Positions 33,653-41,964 of a stretch of DNA of 64,000 nt are shown here, piece by piece. Position 1 is the first letter of the stretch, and each line of letters begins with the position of its first letter. Below the pieces are notes generated by a model. It made no database searches. It saw only the letters and a program-made list of their open reading frames with translations, and had not been told where the DNA came from. The position numbers and the translations under genes were made by a program. This DNA comes from Sphingobium sp. SCG-1. Its GTDB lineage: Bacteria > Pseudomonadota > Alphaproteobacteria > Sphingomonadales > Sphingomonadaceae. The DNA is taken from the NCBI RefSeq assembly GCF_002953135.1, contig NZ_CP026372.1, positions 186,001 through 250,000 of the forward strand, given 5' to 3'.

Positions 33653-34480
33653 ATGATCGATCCGTCGCAAAATTCTTCGTTGATTACCGTGGCTGCGCTT
33701 TACCGCTTTGCCCACTTTGCTTCTCCCGAACAATTGCGGCTTCCCCTGCTGACGCTGTGCACGGTGCAAGGGGTTCGGGGTACGCTGCTGTTAGCGGAAG
33801 AAGGTATCAACGGCACCATTGCGGGATCGGCGGAGTGCGTCGCGATGGTGATCGCTTACATCCGCACTCTGCCAGATTGCGCCGACTTGGATGTCAAATA
33901 TTCCACCGCAGAAACGATGCCCTTTGGCCGCATGAAAGTGCGTTTAAAGCAGGAGATCGTGACGATGGGGCAGGAAGGACTCGATCCGGTCAGGCAAGCG
34001 GGAACCTATGTGGACCCCGGAGATTGGAACGCATTGATCGACGATCCTGATACGGTCGTCATCGACACCCGGAATGCCTATGAAGTGGCGATAGGCACCT
34101 TTGCAGGAGCGATTAATCCCCATACGAAGTCATTCCGCGAATTTCCGGAATGGTTCGATACTTTCGCCGCGAATCTAGCAGCGCAAGGCCGAACACCCAA
34201 GATCGCGATGTTCTGCACAGGCGGCATCCGGTGCGAGAAGTCGACGGCATATGCTCGTGCGCGAGGAGTGTCAGAGGTGCATCACCTCAACGGAGGCATA
34301 CTTCGCTACCTTGAGGACGTTCCGCCCAACGAAAGCCGCTGGCAGGGAGAATGCTTCGTCTTCGATGAGCGTGTGGCAGTGGGGCCGGGTCTGCGGCCGG
34401 GACATCATGTCCTTTGCAGGCGATGCGGTGCGGCCGTTCCTTCGTTAGCCGATCATGGTTGCAAGCGAGATTTGGGCTGA
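33653..34480 (+). CDS. trhO: TrhO, tRNA U34 hydroxylase with rhodanese domain
   Basis: The 275-residue protein belongs to the YceA/UPF0176 family. It has the N-terminal ferredoxin-like domain (LLLAEEGINGTIAG), a rhodanese domain at residues ~125-230 with catalytic cysteine in CTGGIRCEK, and a short C-terminal Cys pair (CRRCG, CKRD). TrhO hydroxylates uridine 34 in tRNA on the way to 5-methoxyuridine or 5-oxyacetic-acid derivatives. The C-terminus is somewhat shorter than in E. coli. Its 3' end overlaps the convergent aspartic protease gene by 28 bases. Confidence 0.92.
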   Translation: MIDPSQNSSLITVAALYRFAHFASPEQLRLPLLTLCTVQGVRGTLLLAEEGINGTIAGSAECVAMVIAYIRTLPDCADLDVKYSTAETMPFGRMKVRLKQEIVTMGQEGLDPVRQAGTYVDPGDWNALIDDPDTVVIDTRNAYEVAIGTFAGAINPHTKSFREFPEWFDTFAANLAAQGRTPKIAMFCTGGIRCEKSTAYARARGVSEVHHLNGGILRYLEDVPPNESRWQGECFVFDERVAVGPGLRPGHHVLCRRCGAAVPSLADHGCKRDLG

Positions 34481-35436
34481 AGCGACGCCAACTGGCGATT
34501 ATCCAGTGCACCCTGATCGGGTAACAGGAAGTCGACGCGCTTTGCGCCAAAATCGATCGCCACTCGTTGAAATGCCCTTAGTGCGCTGATTCCAAGCAGG
34601 AGCGCGGGCTTGTCCGTCAAGCCAAGCTCCGCGAACGGCGCCGCTTCTGCGAAAACCACCGGGAGATCGGTCATCTTTAGGCTACCCATCTTCACTGTCT
34701 TAATGGTGCCCCATTGACCGACAATCGAGTCGCCCGTCACGCTCACCATCGTAGCGCTTCCTTTGAAGCGCCCGGCTTTATTTTTGGTTAAGCGCTTCAA
34801 CAAGGCGGCGTTCCCAATGCTGTAATCCGACCCGGTGTCGAGGATCACGTTCACTTTATGCCCTTCAGCGTCCGAATTGAGCAGGATCAACTGTCCCAAC
34901 TTGCTCCGCGCCGTAACGACAATCGAATCCGCATCATCCCGCGATCTTTTTTGCCGGCTGGGACCAATCTCCATTCGACCTGATCGGAAATTAAGGACGA
35001 GGCGCTTTGATTGAAGCCCGTCCAATCCCAACAATCCTTCAGCGCCCAGATGCTCACCTTGAAAAACCGGTGCCTGAATACCGCGGAGCGACGTAGCGCC
35101 AAAGGACAGGTTGGGAACAATCACGGTCTGAACTTGCACCGATCCAGTCATGCTAATGACTGTAACGGGCACGTCGGAAACAAGCGCCAGCCTGTCGGCA
35201 AGTTCGCGAGACACGACGGTGCGTTGCGACCCCGTATCCACCACAAAGGAATATGGGCCTTTCTCGTCGATACGGATGGGAATGGTGACGCGGTTGTCGA
35301 TGTCCTTGGCGGTTCGGACGACGACAGGCGGATCTTCGGGGTTCAAAGCCTGCTGATCCGTTACCTGCGCGAGCGCCGGAACGTTGAGGAGCGCGAATGC
35401 AAACCCCAACAGGGTGCGCCGCAGCCGCTTCATCAC
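34453..35436 (-). CDS. Exported retropepsin-like aspartic protease with two D-T-G motifs
   Basis: The 327-residue protein has an N-terminal signal peptide (LLGFAFALLNVPALAQ) and two aspartic-protease half-domains. The first has FVVDTGSQRTVVSRELA near residue 65 and the second VILDTGSDYSIGNAALL near residue 200. A single chain with two DTGS motifs could fold like pepsin without dimerising. Flap-like strands (TVISMTGSVQVQT; TMVSVTGDSIVGQ) follow each motif. It is probably periplasmic; substrates are unknown. The gene overlaps the 3' end of trhO by 28 bases in convergent orientation. Confidence 0.8.
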   Translation of the reverse strand: MMKRLRRTLLGFAFALLNVPALAQVTDQQALNPEDPPVVVRTAKDIDNRVTIPIRIDEKGPYSFVVDTGSQRTVVSRELADRLALVSDVPVTVISMTGSVQVQTVIVPNLSFGATSLRGIQAPVFQGEHLGAEGLLGLDGLQSKRLVLNFRSGRMEIGPSRQKRSRDDADSIVVTARSKLGQLILLNSDAEGHKVNVILDTGSDYSIGNAALLKRLTKNKAGRFKGSATMVSVTGDSIVGQWGTIKTVKMGSLKMTDLPVVFAEAAPFAELGLTDKPALLLGISALRAFQRVAIDFGAKRVDFLLPDQGALDNRQLASLQPKSRLQP

Positions 35437-35612
35437 GCCCTCCTATTATAGCTATGTCAGCAGAATATCACATCCGCGGAGATGCCTCAATCTGCCCTGA
35501 CGCAAGCAAGCGACGTAGAACATTCAACAAAAAATCGCAGGCACGCAAATATATTTGCTTTTTCGCACCAGATTGGAGATTAATCGCTAAGGGCGGGTAG
35601 GGAGCATACCGA

Positions 35613-36179
35613 ATGGAGCAGAGCGCAAAACTTGAGCAGCTAAGTTTGGAGGTGCAGCGCCTGTCGCGGACACTGGATGAAATCCGTTTTCCGGCGCGGA
35701 CGTCCAGCGAGGATCCCGCCGAACGGAGGCGAAGGCCATCCAATGATTCTACAGTAGCGGGAAAGAAACATACGAACTGGTCGGTGCGTTCGGAAGTGCG
35801 CAACCCCATCTTTGGGAACGGAAGCGCTATACTGACGGCTGCGATCGTACGCGATCTGCTCCGCGCCCGGCGCTTGCGCGATCAGTTCTTCGGTGGTGAG
35901 CTGTTTGCTGATCCTGCGTGGGACATGATCCTCGATCTCATGGCGGCGCGGCTGTCAGGAGAACGCGTCTCGGTGTCGAGCTTGTGCATCGCCGCGGCGG
36001 TGCCGCCCACCACGGCGTTGCGGTGGATACGCCACCTTACACAGGCAGGTATATTAGAGAGGCGTCCTGACACACAGGATGGCCGCCGCGTCTTCATCGC
36101 CCTTTCGGAAAAGACGGCCGCGGCTGTTCACCGTTGGTATGCGTCCAGTCTCGTGACGCACCGCGAGGATGGGGACTAA
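35613..36179 (+). CDS. Winged-helix (MarR-like) DNA-binding protein
   Basis: The 188-residue protein has an N-terminal coiled-coil-like helix (EQLSLEVQRLSRTLDEI), a polar linker, and a C-terminal winged-helix domain (residues ~95-180). The domain includes VSSLCIAAAVPPTTALRWIRHL as the recognition-helix region and ILERRPDTQDGRRVFIALSEK as the wing, in the style of MarR proteins. A target is not apparent. It is the last core gene before tRNA-Val and the island. Confidence 0.72.
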   Translation: MEQSAKLEQLSLEVQRLSRTLDEIRFPARTSSEDPAERRRRPSNDSTVAGKKHTNWSVRSEVRNPIFGNGSAILTAAIVRDLLRARRLRDQFFGGELFADPAWDMILDLMAARLSGERVSVSSLCIAAAVPPTTALRWIRHLTQAGILERRPDTQDGRRVFIALSEKTAAAVHRWYASSLVTHREDGD

Positions 36180-36253
36180 ACCGCAGGATAAAGGAACACA
36201 CAATCCCGCTTGACCGCCGCAACTATGGCCTTAGATAGACCAAATCCTCTAGG

Positions 36254-36329
36254 GGGCGATTAGCTCAGTTGGTAGAGCGTCTCGTTTACACCGAGAATGT
36301 CGGCGGTTCGAGCCCGTCATCGCCCACCA
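36254..36329 (+). tRNA. tRNA-Val (anticodon UAC)
   Basis: The 76-base sequence folds as a complete cloverleaf. The acceptor stem is GGGCGAT/ATCGCCC, the D arm GCTC...GAGC, the anticodon stem TCTCG/CGAGA with loop TTTACAC giving anticodon TAC, and the T arm GGCGG/CCGTC around TTCGAGC. The discriminator is A and CCA is encoded at 36327-36329. A recombinase remnant begins about 160 bases downstream, so the gene marks the left border of the accessory region. No second copy of its 3' end was seen in the window. Confidence 0.96.
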
Positions 36330-36490
36330 TTTGCAATGCCCGCAAATGCTAGCTTTGATCACGGAATCTATTGGAGTGGCCCAAACGATATCTTCGCACA
36401 GCGAGCTAGCCTTGATGATGTGACCAGTAGTGCGCCATGACTCATGATCGTATGGCTTTGCAATTAAGGTCGATGTCGTTAATCGCATCC

Positions 36491-37013
36491 GTTGTTCGCG
36501 ATGAGCCGATTGCATCTCTCATCACGGAGGCGCTTCAAGGGTTTGCCTCAGGCAGAGGTGAAGCGTTTCCTTGAATTGCATACGCAGGTTCCGAGTAAGC
36601 GACATGGTCATGTTACGTACCAACAGCTGCGCCCCGTTCTCACGGGTTCCTCTGTGCAGGGTACATCCAGAGCAGCTCATGAAATTTCAGTCTGCGGAAG
36701 GGCTTTCATAAAGGCTTGATTTCACTGGAGACATTCCAACGAATTCAGAAGCGGGGGCAGGCAAGCCGTTTGCTGTGGTAGATCCTGACATCCACGCTGA
36801 TTTCCCCTCCGTGGGTTTCTGTCTTGGGGTTCCTGTTGCCATCCTATAACGGCGAACTGGACGAAGGGCAGAAACGCGATCTATCCGTATATGTGCCGCC
36901 TTCGTGGTTGTGAGCGATTGGAAAGTCGGTCAAGCGCGGAAGTGGCTGAAGGCGCTTTGAAGCGGTGCTTGGTCATCTGGTTCAAAGTCCGGCCAGGTTC
37001 GCCTTTTTCTTAA
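36491..37013 (+). pseudogene. Decayed large serine recombinase (C-terminal half)
   Basis: No intact frame exists, but three successive frames carry pieces in the right order for a large serine recombinase (COG1961). From 36491 one reads VRDEPIASLITEALQGFASG; from about 36555, AEVKRFLELHTQVPSKRHG and later KGLISLETFQRIQKR; and from about 36852 to the stop at 37013, ITANWTKGRNAIYPYMC, RLRGCERLE and ALKRCLVIWF. The last part is the zinc-ribbon region, though its cysteine set is incomplete. The N-terminal catalytic domain is missing. At least two frameshifts and one internal loss separate the pieces. It probably derives from the integrase of a lost element next to tRNA-Val. Confidence 0.7.
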
Positions 37014-37969
37014 GGCTGTTCCGCAAACGCGGGGACAAGGCTTGCCGAGGCAAAGAATATCCGCAGAGGCGTTAATCTTTAGATTACGACGGTCGAGAAG
37101 AAAACATCTCTGCTGCTCGATCGCGTCATGGCAACTGGCAACGGTACAGGCATGCCACTACGGGCATGGGGCGGTCCGCCTCGTGTCGAGAAGCGCGGTC
37201 GCCGCGTCGCGATCGCCGGTGCAGGCATTACTTCACTGGGCCGAACCCTTGCGTTTCCACCGGCTCCGCGCCTCGTCTGGAACGCCAACGCCAACGCCAG
37301 CGCACCGATCCGCTTTAATGTGGAAACCCCCGGCGCGCCTGTTGGACTCGGTGACACGGTCATCACCCAGGTACCCGATCCATGTAGCATGCTGGCGGAG
37401 AGGCGTCGTTATATCCCGCCAACGTACCTTTGGGGAAATATGTCGCGGCGGCGGCGGACGGCGAAGTCTGCGCGCTCGGGCACGAGGTGTTCACCAACGG
37501 ACGCTGGTGGCGGAGCGGGAGTCCGCCAAGCTGTACTGATATATAACAGTAATTTGTCGATTTTCGCATTTTCGTCATAAGTATGGTCATAAAATATTCT
37601 TCGTCATAAGTTTGGCATTTTTACGTCGCAAAAACAACATTGGTAAATAGGGTATTTGCTAGAACGCCGAAGTATCATCTTCGTTCATATCAAGTCACCT
37701 CTTCTTCGGTTTAACGCCTCCGCAGTTGGAATTGATGTTACACAACACAACGATAGGCTTCGGCTTGCGAACTTAATCGCATGATCTTTTCATTGCTGAA
37801 CTTGCTCCCTTCCATCTTCGTCCAACTCCTTCGTGTAGGCGTCTACTTAGAATCCGACACATTCTTGAGGATCGCGTCAATATTATTTGATAAAGGTAGA
37901 TATTCTTGTAGACGTAGTAGAAATTTCAGTTCAGGCAACGCTGAATAACTCACCATATCTGGCGAACCA
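37014..37969. other. Gene-poor debris region
   Basis: No intact gene is supported in these 950 bases. Between 37128 and 37545 the code looks protein-like in pieces: a frame with APIRFNVETPGAPVGLG and DTVITQVPDP up to about 37380, then another frame with LYPANVPLGKYVAAAADGE and CALGHEVFTNGRWWRSGSPP to a stop near 37545. This suggests one decayed gene with a frameshift; I cannot name it. From 37550 to 37969 the sequence turns AT-rich, with the 12-mer TTCGTCATAAGT at 37571 and again at 37600. Confidence 0.5.
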
Positions 37970-38674
37970 ATGCACAAGATTTTCTTTTATCATATGCCGA
38001 AGGCTGGTGGCACTTCAATCAACTCAGCGCTTAAGAATACATTTGACGTCTCATGTATTGCTCCGCTTATAGAAAATGATTCGGTAGGGCATCAGATTCA
38101 CTCAGGCCAATATCGTAGTTTTCGTGGCTTTGATTTCTATTCTGGTCACTATGGAACGGACATTTTCGACGCAGTTGCGGATGGTCACATATCGTTGTCG
38201 AACTTCCGTCACCCCGTCACCCGAATTTATTCACTGTACCGCTACTTCCGTGGCATCGAAGTGAGCGCGCACGATCTTAGTCAGCGGCAATACGCTGCTG
38301 TGCGCAGAGCAAAGGACGCATGTTTTGCTGATTTCGTAGCTACGGATGATGAAGCTGTCTCAATCTACATTTCCGACCAGCAGGCACGACAACTGACCGG
38401 GTCGCCTTGGGCACTACAGAAGGAAATTGATACAAATGCGGCTAAAGCAAGAATTGACCAACTTGCATGGTTCTACGTTTGTGAGCAACCAGAAGCATCA
38501 TTAGCGTGGCTTGGGGAAGTTCTGGGAATCTATTCCATCCCCGTCCTAAACGTGACCCCCCAAACATCCGTTTCAGAAGAACTTAAAGCATGTGAGGACA
38601 CGATATTAGAGCGCAATCAAATTGATCTCGCTCTTTACAAGTATGCGATGGATCGGCTGAATAGCGGAGTTTAA
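37970..38674 (+). CDS. Sulfotransferase-like protein (2-O-sulfotransferase type)
   Basis: The 234-residue protein starts with YHMPKAGGTSINSAL, which matches the 5'-phosphosulfate loop (HxPKxGGTS) of carbohydrate sulfotransferases. SLSNFRHPVTRIYSLYRYF matches the 3'-phosphate loop with the Arg and Ser/Tyr pattern. It would transfer sulfate from PAPS to a sugar, possibly on the polysaccharide made by this island. The codons are clearly more AT-rich than the flanking core genes, which suggests recent transfer. No PAPS synthesis genes are nearby. It stands alone between recombinase debris and an IS5 remnant. Confidence 0.72.
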   Translation: MHKIFFYHMPKAGGTSINSALKNTFDVSCIAPLIENDSVGHQIHSGQYRSFRGFDFYSGHYGTDIFDAVADGHISLSNFRHPVTRIYSLYRYFRGIEVSAHDLSQRQYAAVRRAKDACFADFVATDDEAVSIYISDQQARQLTGSPWALQKEIDTNAAKARIDQLAWFYVCEQPEASLAWLGEVLGIYSIPVLNVTPQTSVSEELKACEDTILERNQIDLALYKYAMDRLNSGV

Positions 38675-38860
38675 AACCGGACAAATTAACGACCTTGCGT
38701 GAATCTATTGAGCTCCAAGAGCCCTCAGGCTGCCGCGAGATTGTCGGGGCTCAAGACCTCGATAGCCCCCTATTTAAGAATCCGCTAGGACCCGGAAGCA
38801 TTAAATCATTTGCATTGGCGGTGATCGGTTGATTCGATGGTGGCCTGAGAAGGTGCCGCC

Positions 38861-39457
38861 ATGAGTGATCTGATCTCGTTGTCGGAGACGCGGATGCGCC
38901 AGATCGAGCCTTATTTTCCGCTGTCACACGGAGTGCCGCGTGTCGATGATCGCCGGATCATCAGCGGCATCATCTTCGTAGTCAGGAACGCTTTGCGGTG
39001 GTGCGATGCGCCTGCGGCGTACGCACACTCCAAGACGATCTACAGCCGCTCCATCCAATGGAGCCGTCTGGGCGTGTTCAACACGATCTTCCCAGACCTC
39101 GCGGCGAAGGGTGGGAAGCCGGATCAATTGATCATCGACGCGATCCATCTCAAGGCGCGCCGGACGGCAGCCAGCCTGCTGAAAATGGGTCTGTTCCCCC
39201 GACGTATCGGACGCACCAAAGGTGGCCTGAACTCGGAGCTTCATGCCGTCTGACGATGGCAAGGGCAGGCCGTTGGTCATGTTGCTGAGCGAAGGCCGGA
39301 TGAGCGACTATAAAGGGGCCGCCTTGGCAGACCGGAAGATCGCCGCCTGCATTCCGTCAAAAATGAACCGCAAGATGCCAGTTGGCACGACACGACGCTC
39401 TATCGCCAGCGCCACAAGATGACACTGGCGATGTCGAAGGTCTGGATTTCCATAATA
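38861..39457 (+). mobile_element. IS5-family transposase remnant, frameshifted and internally deleted
   Basis: The first frame (38861-39253) encodes an IS5-type N-terminus: MSDLISLSETRMRQIEPYFP, VPRVDDRRIISGIIFVVRNA, LRWCDAPAAY and LIIDAIHLKARRTAASL, then RIGRTKGGLNSELHAV and a stop. A shift of one base at about 39249 restores DDGKGRPLVMLLSEGRMSDY and IAACIPSKMNRKMP, so the reading continues in another frame. The DDE region between these blocks is shortened and the C-terminus is missing after about 39420. No terminal inverted repeats were recognised. The element should be inactive. Confidence 0.85.
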
Positions 39458-39487
39458 TACCACTAAAAATAACGGCGAGGAATCGCG

Positions 39488-40624
39488 TCAGTTGTTGCTG
39501 TTCTGAACCGTTTGTACCGCGCTGGTGACGGTAAGGATTGGGGAGAAGAGCTGGCTGATAAGCTGGATCAGCTTGCTGGGCTGGTTGGCCGCAGCATTGC
39601 CGAAATACAGCACATCCTTGTCCTGCATCACAAAACGCTGGGCCACGAAGTAAGAACCGGTTTTCATCATGTTGAGATGATAGACTATCGGCACTTCATT
39701 GCCTTGGTCGTCGCGCACATAGCGGAATACGAATATGGCGGCGGGATTACCGACGCCAGGATTGACACCTCCCGAAGTGGCGACGGCTTCAGCTAGCGAC
39801 ACTGTCGACCGGCTGAAAGACACCTGCTCCACTCGCCCTGAGGCACCCAGTACTGAATAGGTGCGTGGATTATTGATCAAGATCAGTCGGTCACCGGGAT
39901 AAGCGCGGACATCCAGTCCCGGATTGTCGATAAGGTCATTAACGCGAACATCCACGTTCTTGCCGGAACGGGTTACCCGCAACGTCAAATCCTTGGCGCT
40001 TCCCCTGTAGCCACCAGCAAGAGCGATCACGTCGGACAAGGTTTCCCTGTTTGTTTGCAAGACCAAGCGACCTGGCTTTGCTACTTCACCTCCCACAATG
40101 ATCGAATTTGTGATAGCTTGGCTAAGCGTGATCAACACCTGCGGATTCTGTGACAGGCTTCGCAAAGAATCGCGAACCATTGATTCAACTTGCCCGACTG
40201 TCAGGCCCGCCACGTGGAGCGTCGCTGCATAGGGAATGGAAATATCGCCAAGGTCATTCACGCGTGTCGGCGGCAGTTTTTGTACTTGCACGCCCGGCGT
40301 CGCGGTCGCCGCCCCGCCAACAGCGTTACCAGAAAACAGAGTGACGCCCGCTTCATATATATTGATGTCCAGCACATCTCCCGGACCAACGATATCAGTT
40401 GGTGGGGGTACAATATCCGGCAGCTGGGATGTAGGTGTTACGCTCACGCCTTTATCTGGCAGGTCTGCAACGGTGGCAATCTGCACCAAACGGATCGCCT
40501 CCCCAACCTGCGGTGCCGCCGCCGACTTTTCGATCTGTCCGCCAGTGGGACCGCTCGACGGAAGTGTGGCGCAACCTGCCAGCCCTGCGAGTAGGACCAG
40601 ATAAACAGAATTCTTGGTCTGCAT
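39488..40624 (-). CDS. Outer-membrane polysaccharide export lipoprotein (OPX/Wza family)
   Basis: The 378-residue protein has a lipobox (LLAGLAGC, cysteine near residue 18), a poly-export domain (DIVGPGDVLDINIYEAG followed by DLGDISIPYAATLHVAGLTVGQVE) and SLBB-type repeats (ITNSIIVGGEVAKPGRL and YSVLGASGRVEQVSF). Such proteins form the outer-membrane channel for capsule or exopolysaccharide, here presumably with the KpsE-, KpsM- and KpsT-like proteins encoded divergently at 40799-43406. The C-terminus ends QLFSPILTVTSAVQTV and could be the amphipathic helix that crosses the outer membrane. Confidence 0.92.
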   Translation of the reverse strand: MQTKNSVYLVLLAGLAGCATLPSSGPTGGQIEKSAAAPQVGEAIRLVQIATVADLPDKGVSVTPTSQLPDIVPPPTDIVGPGDVLDINIYEAGVTLFSGNAVGGAATATPGVQVQKLPPTRVNDLGDISIPYAATLHVAGLTVGQVESMVRDSLRSLSQNPQVLITLSQAITNSIIVGGEVAKPGRLVLQTNRETLSDVIALAGGYRGSAKDLTLRVTRSGKNVDVRVNDLIDNPGLDVRAYPGDRLILINNPRTYSVLGASGRVEQVSFSRSTVSLAEAVATSGGVNPGVGNPAAIFVFRYVRDDQGNEVPIVYHLNMMKTGSYFVAQRFVMQDKDVLYFGNAAANQPSKLIQLISQLFSPILTVTSAVQTVQNSNN

Positions 40625-40798
40625 TGATTTTTGTCTCGAAGATCTTCAGATGTGACGGTGGCGTCCCTTAGCACCGTCATTGAAAAATGGACAATAGTTC
40701 CTCTGCCTATTAAGTCGCTAGTTCGATCCCGCTTGCGCCCCCAATCATGTTGTCCTAGCGCAAGGCGCTTGAGTCCCCTTGAGGCACCGTAAAGAGTT

Positions 40799-41962
40799 AT
40801 GAACGTCAATCCCTCGTTTCCAGTCGAGGCGCAAGCACCGGTCGCGCCTTCTGCCTTATCGCGTTGGCTCATGAAACGGCGCTGGTTCCTGTTGATGGTC
40901 GGTCTTCCTACGCTGCTTGCTGCGGTCTATTATGGGCTGATCGCCTCAGATATCTTCATTTCCGAATCGCAGTTCGTCATCAAGAGCCCAGACCAGAAAC
41001 GGTCGCAAATGTCGACGCTGGCTAATTTGGTGCAAACGACTGGCCTGTCCGGCGGACATGAGCAAACAAGCGAGGTACTGACCTATGTCCGATCCCGCGA
41101 TGCACTCAAGGCACTGGAAAAGAATGTCGATATCCGTGACAAATTCTCGACACCGCAGGCCGATTTCCTGAGCCGCTTCCCCCGGCCTTTTGCAGAAAAC
41201 AGCTTTGAAAATCTGTTTGCATACTATGGTAAACGTGTTGATGCACGCATCGACACCGAAACGGGAACGGCGACAATCAAGGTTGAGGCTTTCACTCCGC
41301 AAGACGCTTATGTGATCAATCGGAGGCTTCTCGACCTTAGCGAGACATTGGTTAATCGACTCAACAATCGCGTGCAGAGCAAGGGCATTTCTGAAGCACA
41401 GAGACAGGTCGAGTTAGCGACCCAAAGAGCCAAGGATGCGCGTATCGCTCTAGCCCAATATCGCAATGCTCAGTCGCTAATAGACCCCAGCAAACAGGCG
41501 GTCGGCGTACTGGATATCGCCAATAGCATGACGGCGGAGCGCGCTGCCCTGCAGGCGCAGCTTGATACCATGCAGCGCCTGACACCAAGAAATCCTTCGC
41601 TACCTGCGATTCGTAGTCGGATCAACGCGATCGCCGTGCAGATAGCCTCGCAAGGTAGTCGCGTCGTAGGCAACGGGAGCGGCATCGCATCTAAGCTCGG
41701 CGACTACGAAAATCTTCTAGTAGAACAGGAATTCTCGACCGATAGCTTGACTGCAGCCAACGCCGCATTAGTCCAAGCCAGAGCTGAGTCCCAACGCCAA
41801 CAATTCTATCTGGAACGAGTTGTTGATCCAAACATCCCTGACACTCCGCTTTTGCCCAAGCGTTTCCTCAATGTCCTGATTGTGTTAGCTGCATCGGCCT
41901 GCCTTTATTTTATCGCTTGGATGTTCATGGTCGGCGTCCTTGAGCACGCGCCGGAAGACTGA
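40799..41962 (+). CDS. KpsE/BexC-like capsule export inner-membrane protein
   Basis: The 387-residue protein has a transmembrane helix near the N-terminus (WFLLMVGLPTLLAAVYYGLI) and another near the C-terminus (FLNVLIVLAASACLYFIAW), with a large periplasmic coiled-coil region between them (residues ~180-330). This is the architecture of KpsE/BexC/CtrB (polysaccharide co-polymerase type 3), which links the KpsMT transporter to the outer-membrane OPX protein. ESQFVIKSPDQKR and DPNIPDTPLLPKRFLNVL are typical. It is followed after two bases by the permease gene. Confidence 0.9.
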   Translation: MNVNPSFPVEAQAPVAPSALSRWLMKRRWFLLMVGLPTLLAAVYYGLIASDIFISESQFVIKSPDQKRSQMSTLANLVQTTGLSGGHEQTSEVLTYVRSRDALKALEKNVDIRDKFSTPQADFLSRFPRPFAENSFENLFAYYGKRVDARIDTETGTATIKVEAFTPQDAYVINRRLLDLSETLVNRLNNRVQSKGISEAQRQVELATQRAKDARIALAQYRNAQSLIDPSKQAVGVLDIANSMTAERAALQAQLDTMQRLTPRNPSLPAIRSRINAIAVQIASQGSRVVGNGSGIASKLGDYENLLVEQEFSTDSLTAANAALVQARAESQRQQFYLERVVDPNIPDTPLLPKRFLNVLIVLAASACLYFIAWMFMVGVLEHAPED

Positions 41963-41964
41963 AC

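Noticed and set aside
36249..36515. Minus-strand open frame of 88 codons ending GSNRRHSRCKRDALPTELIAP-like
   Set aside because: Its C-terminal part is the antisense translation of tRNA-Val; this type of spurious protein is well known from tRNA genes.
40444..40872. Minus-strand open frame of 142 codons overlapping the OPX and KpsE starts
   Set aside because: It crosses the divergent promoter region and the tRNA-like fragment; its middle part resembles the usual antisense-tRNA artefact.
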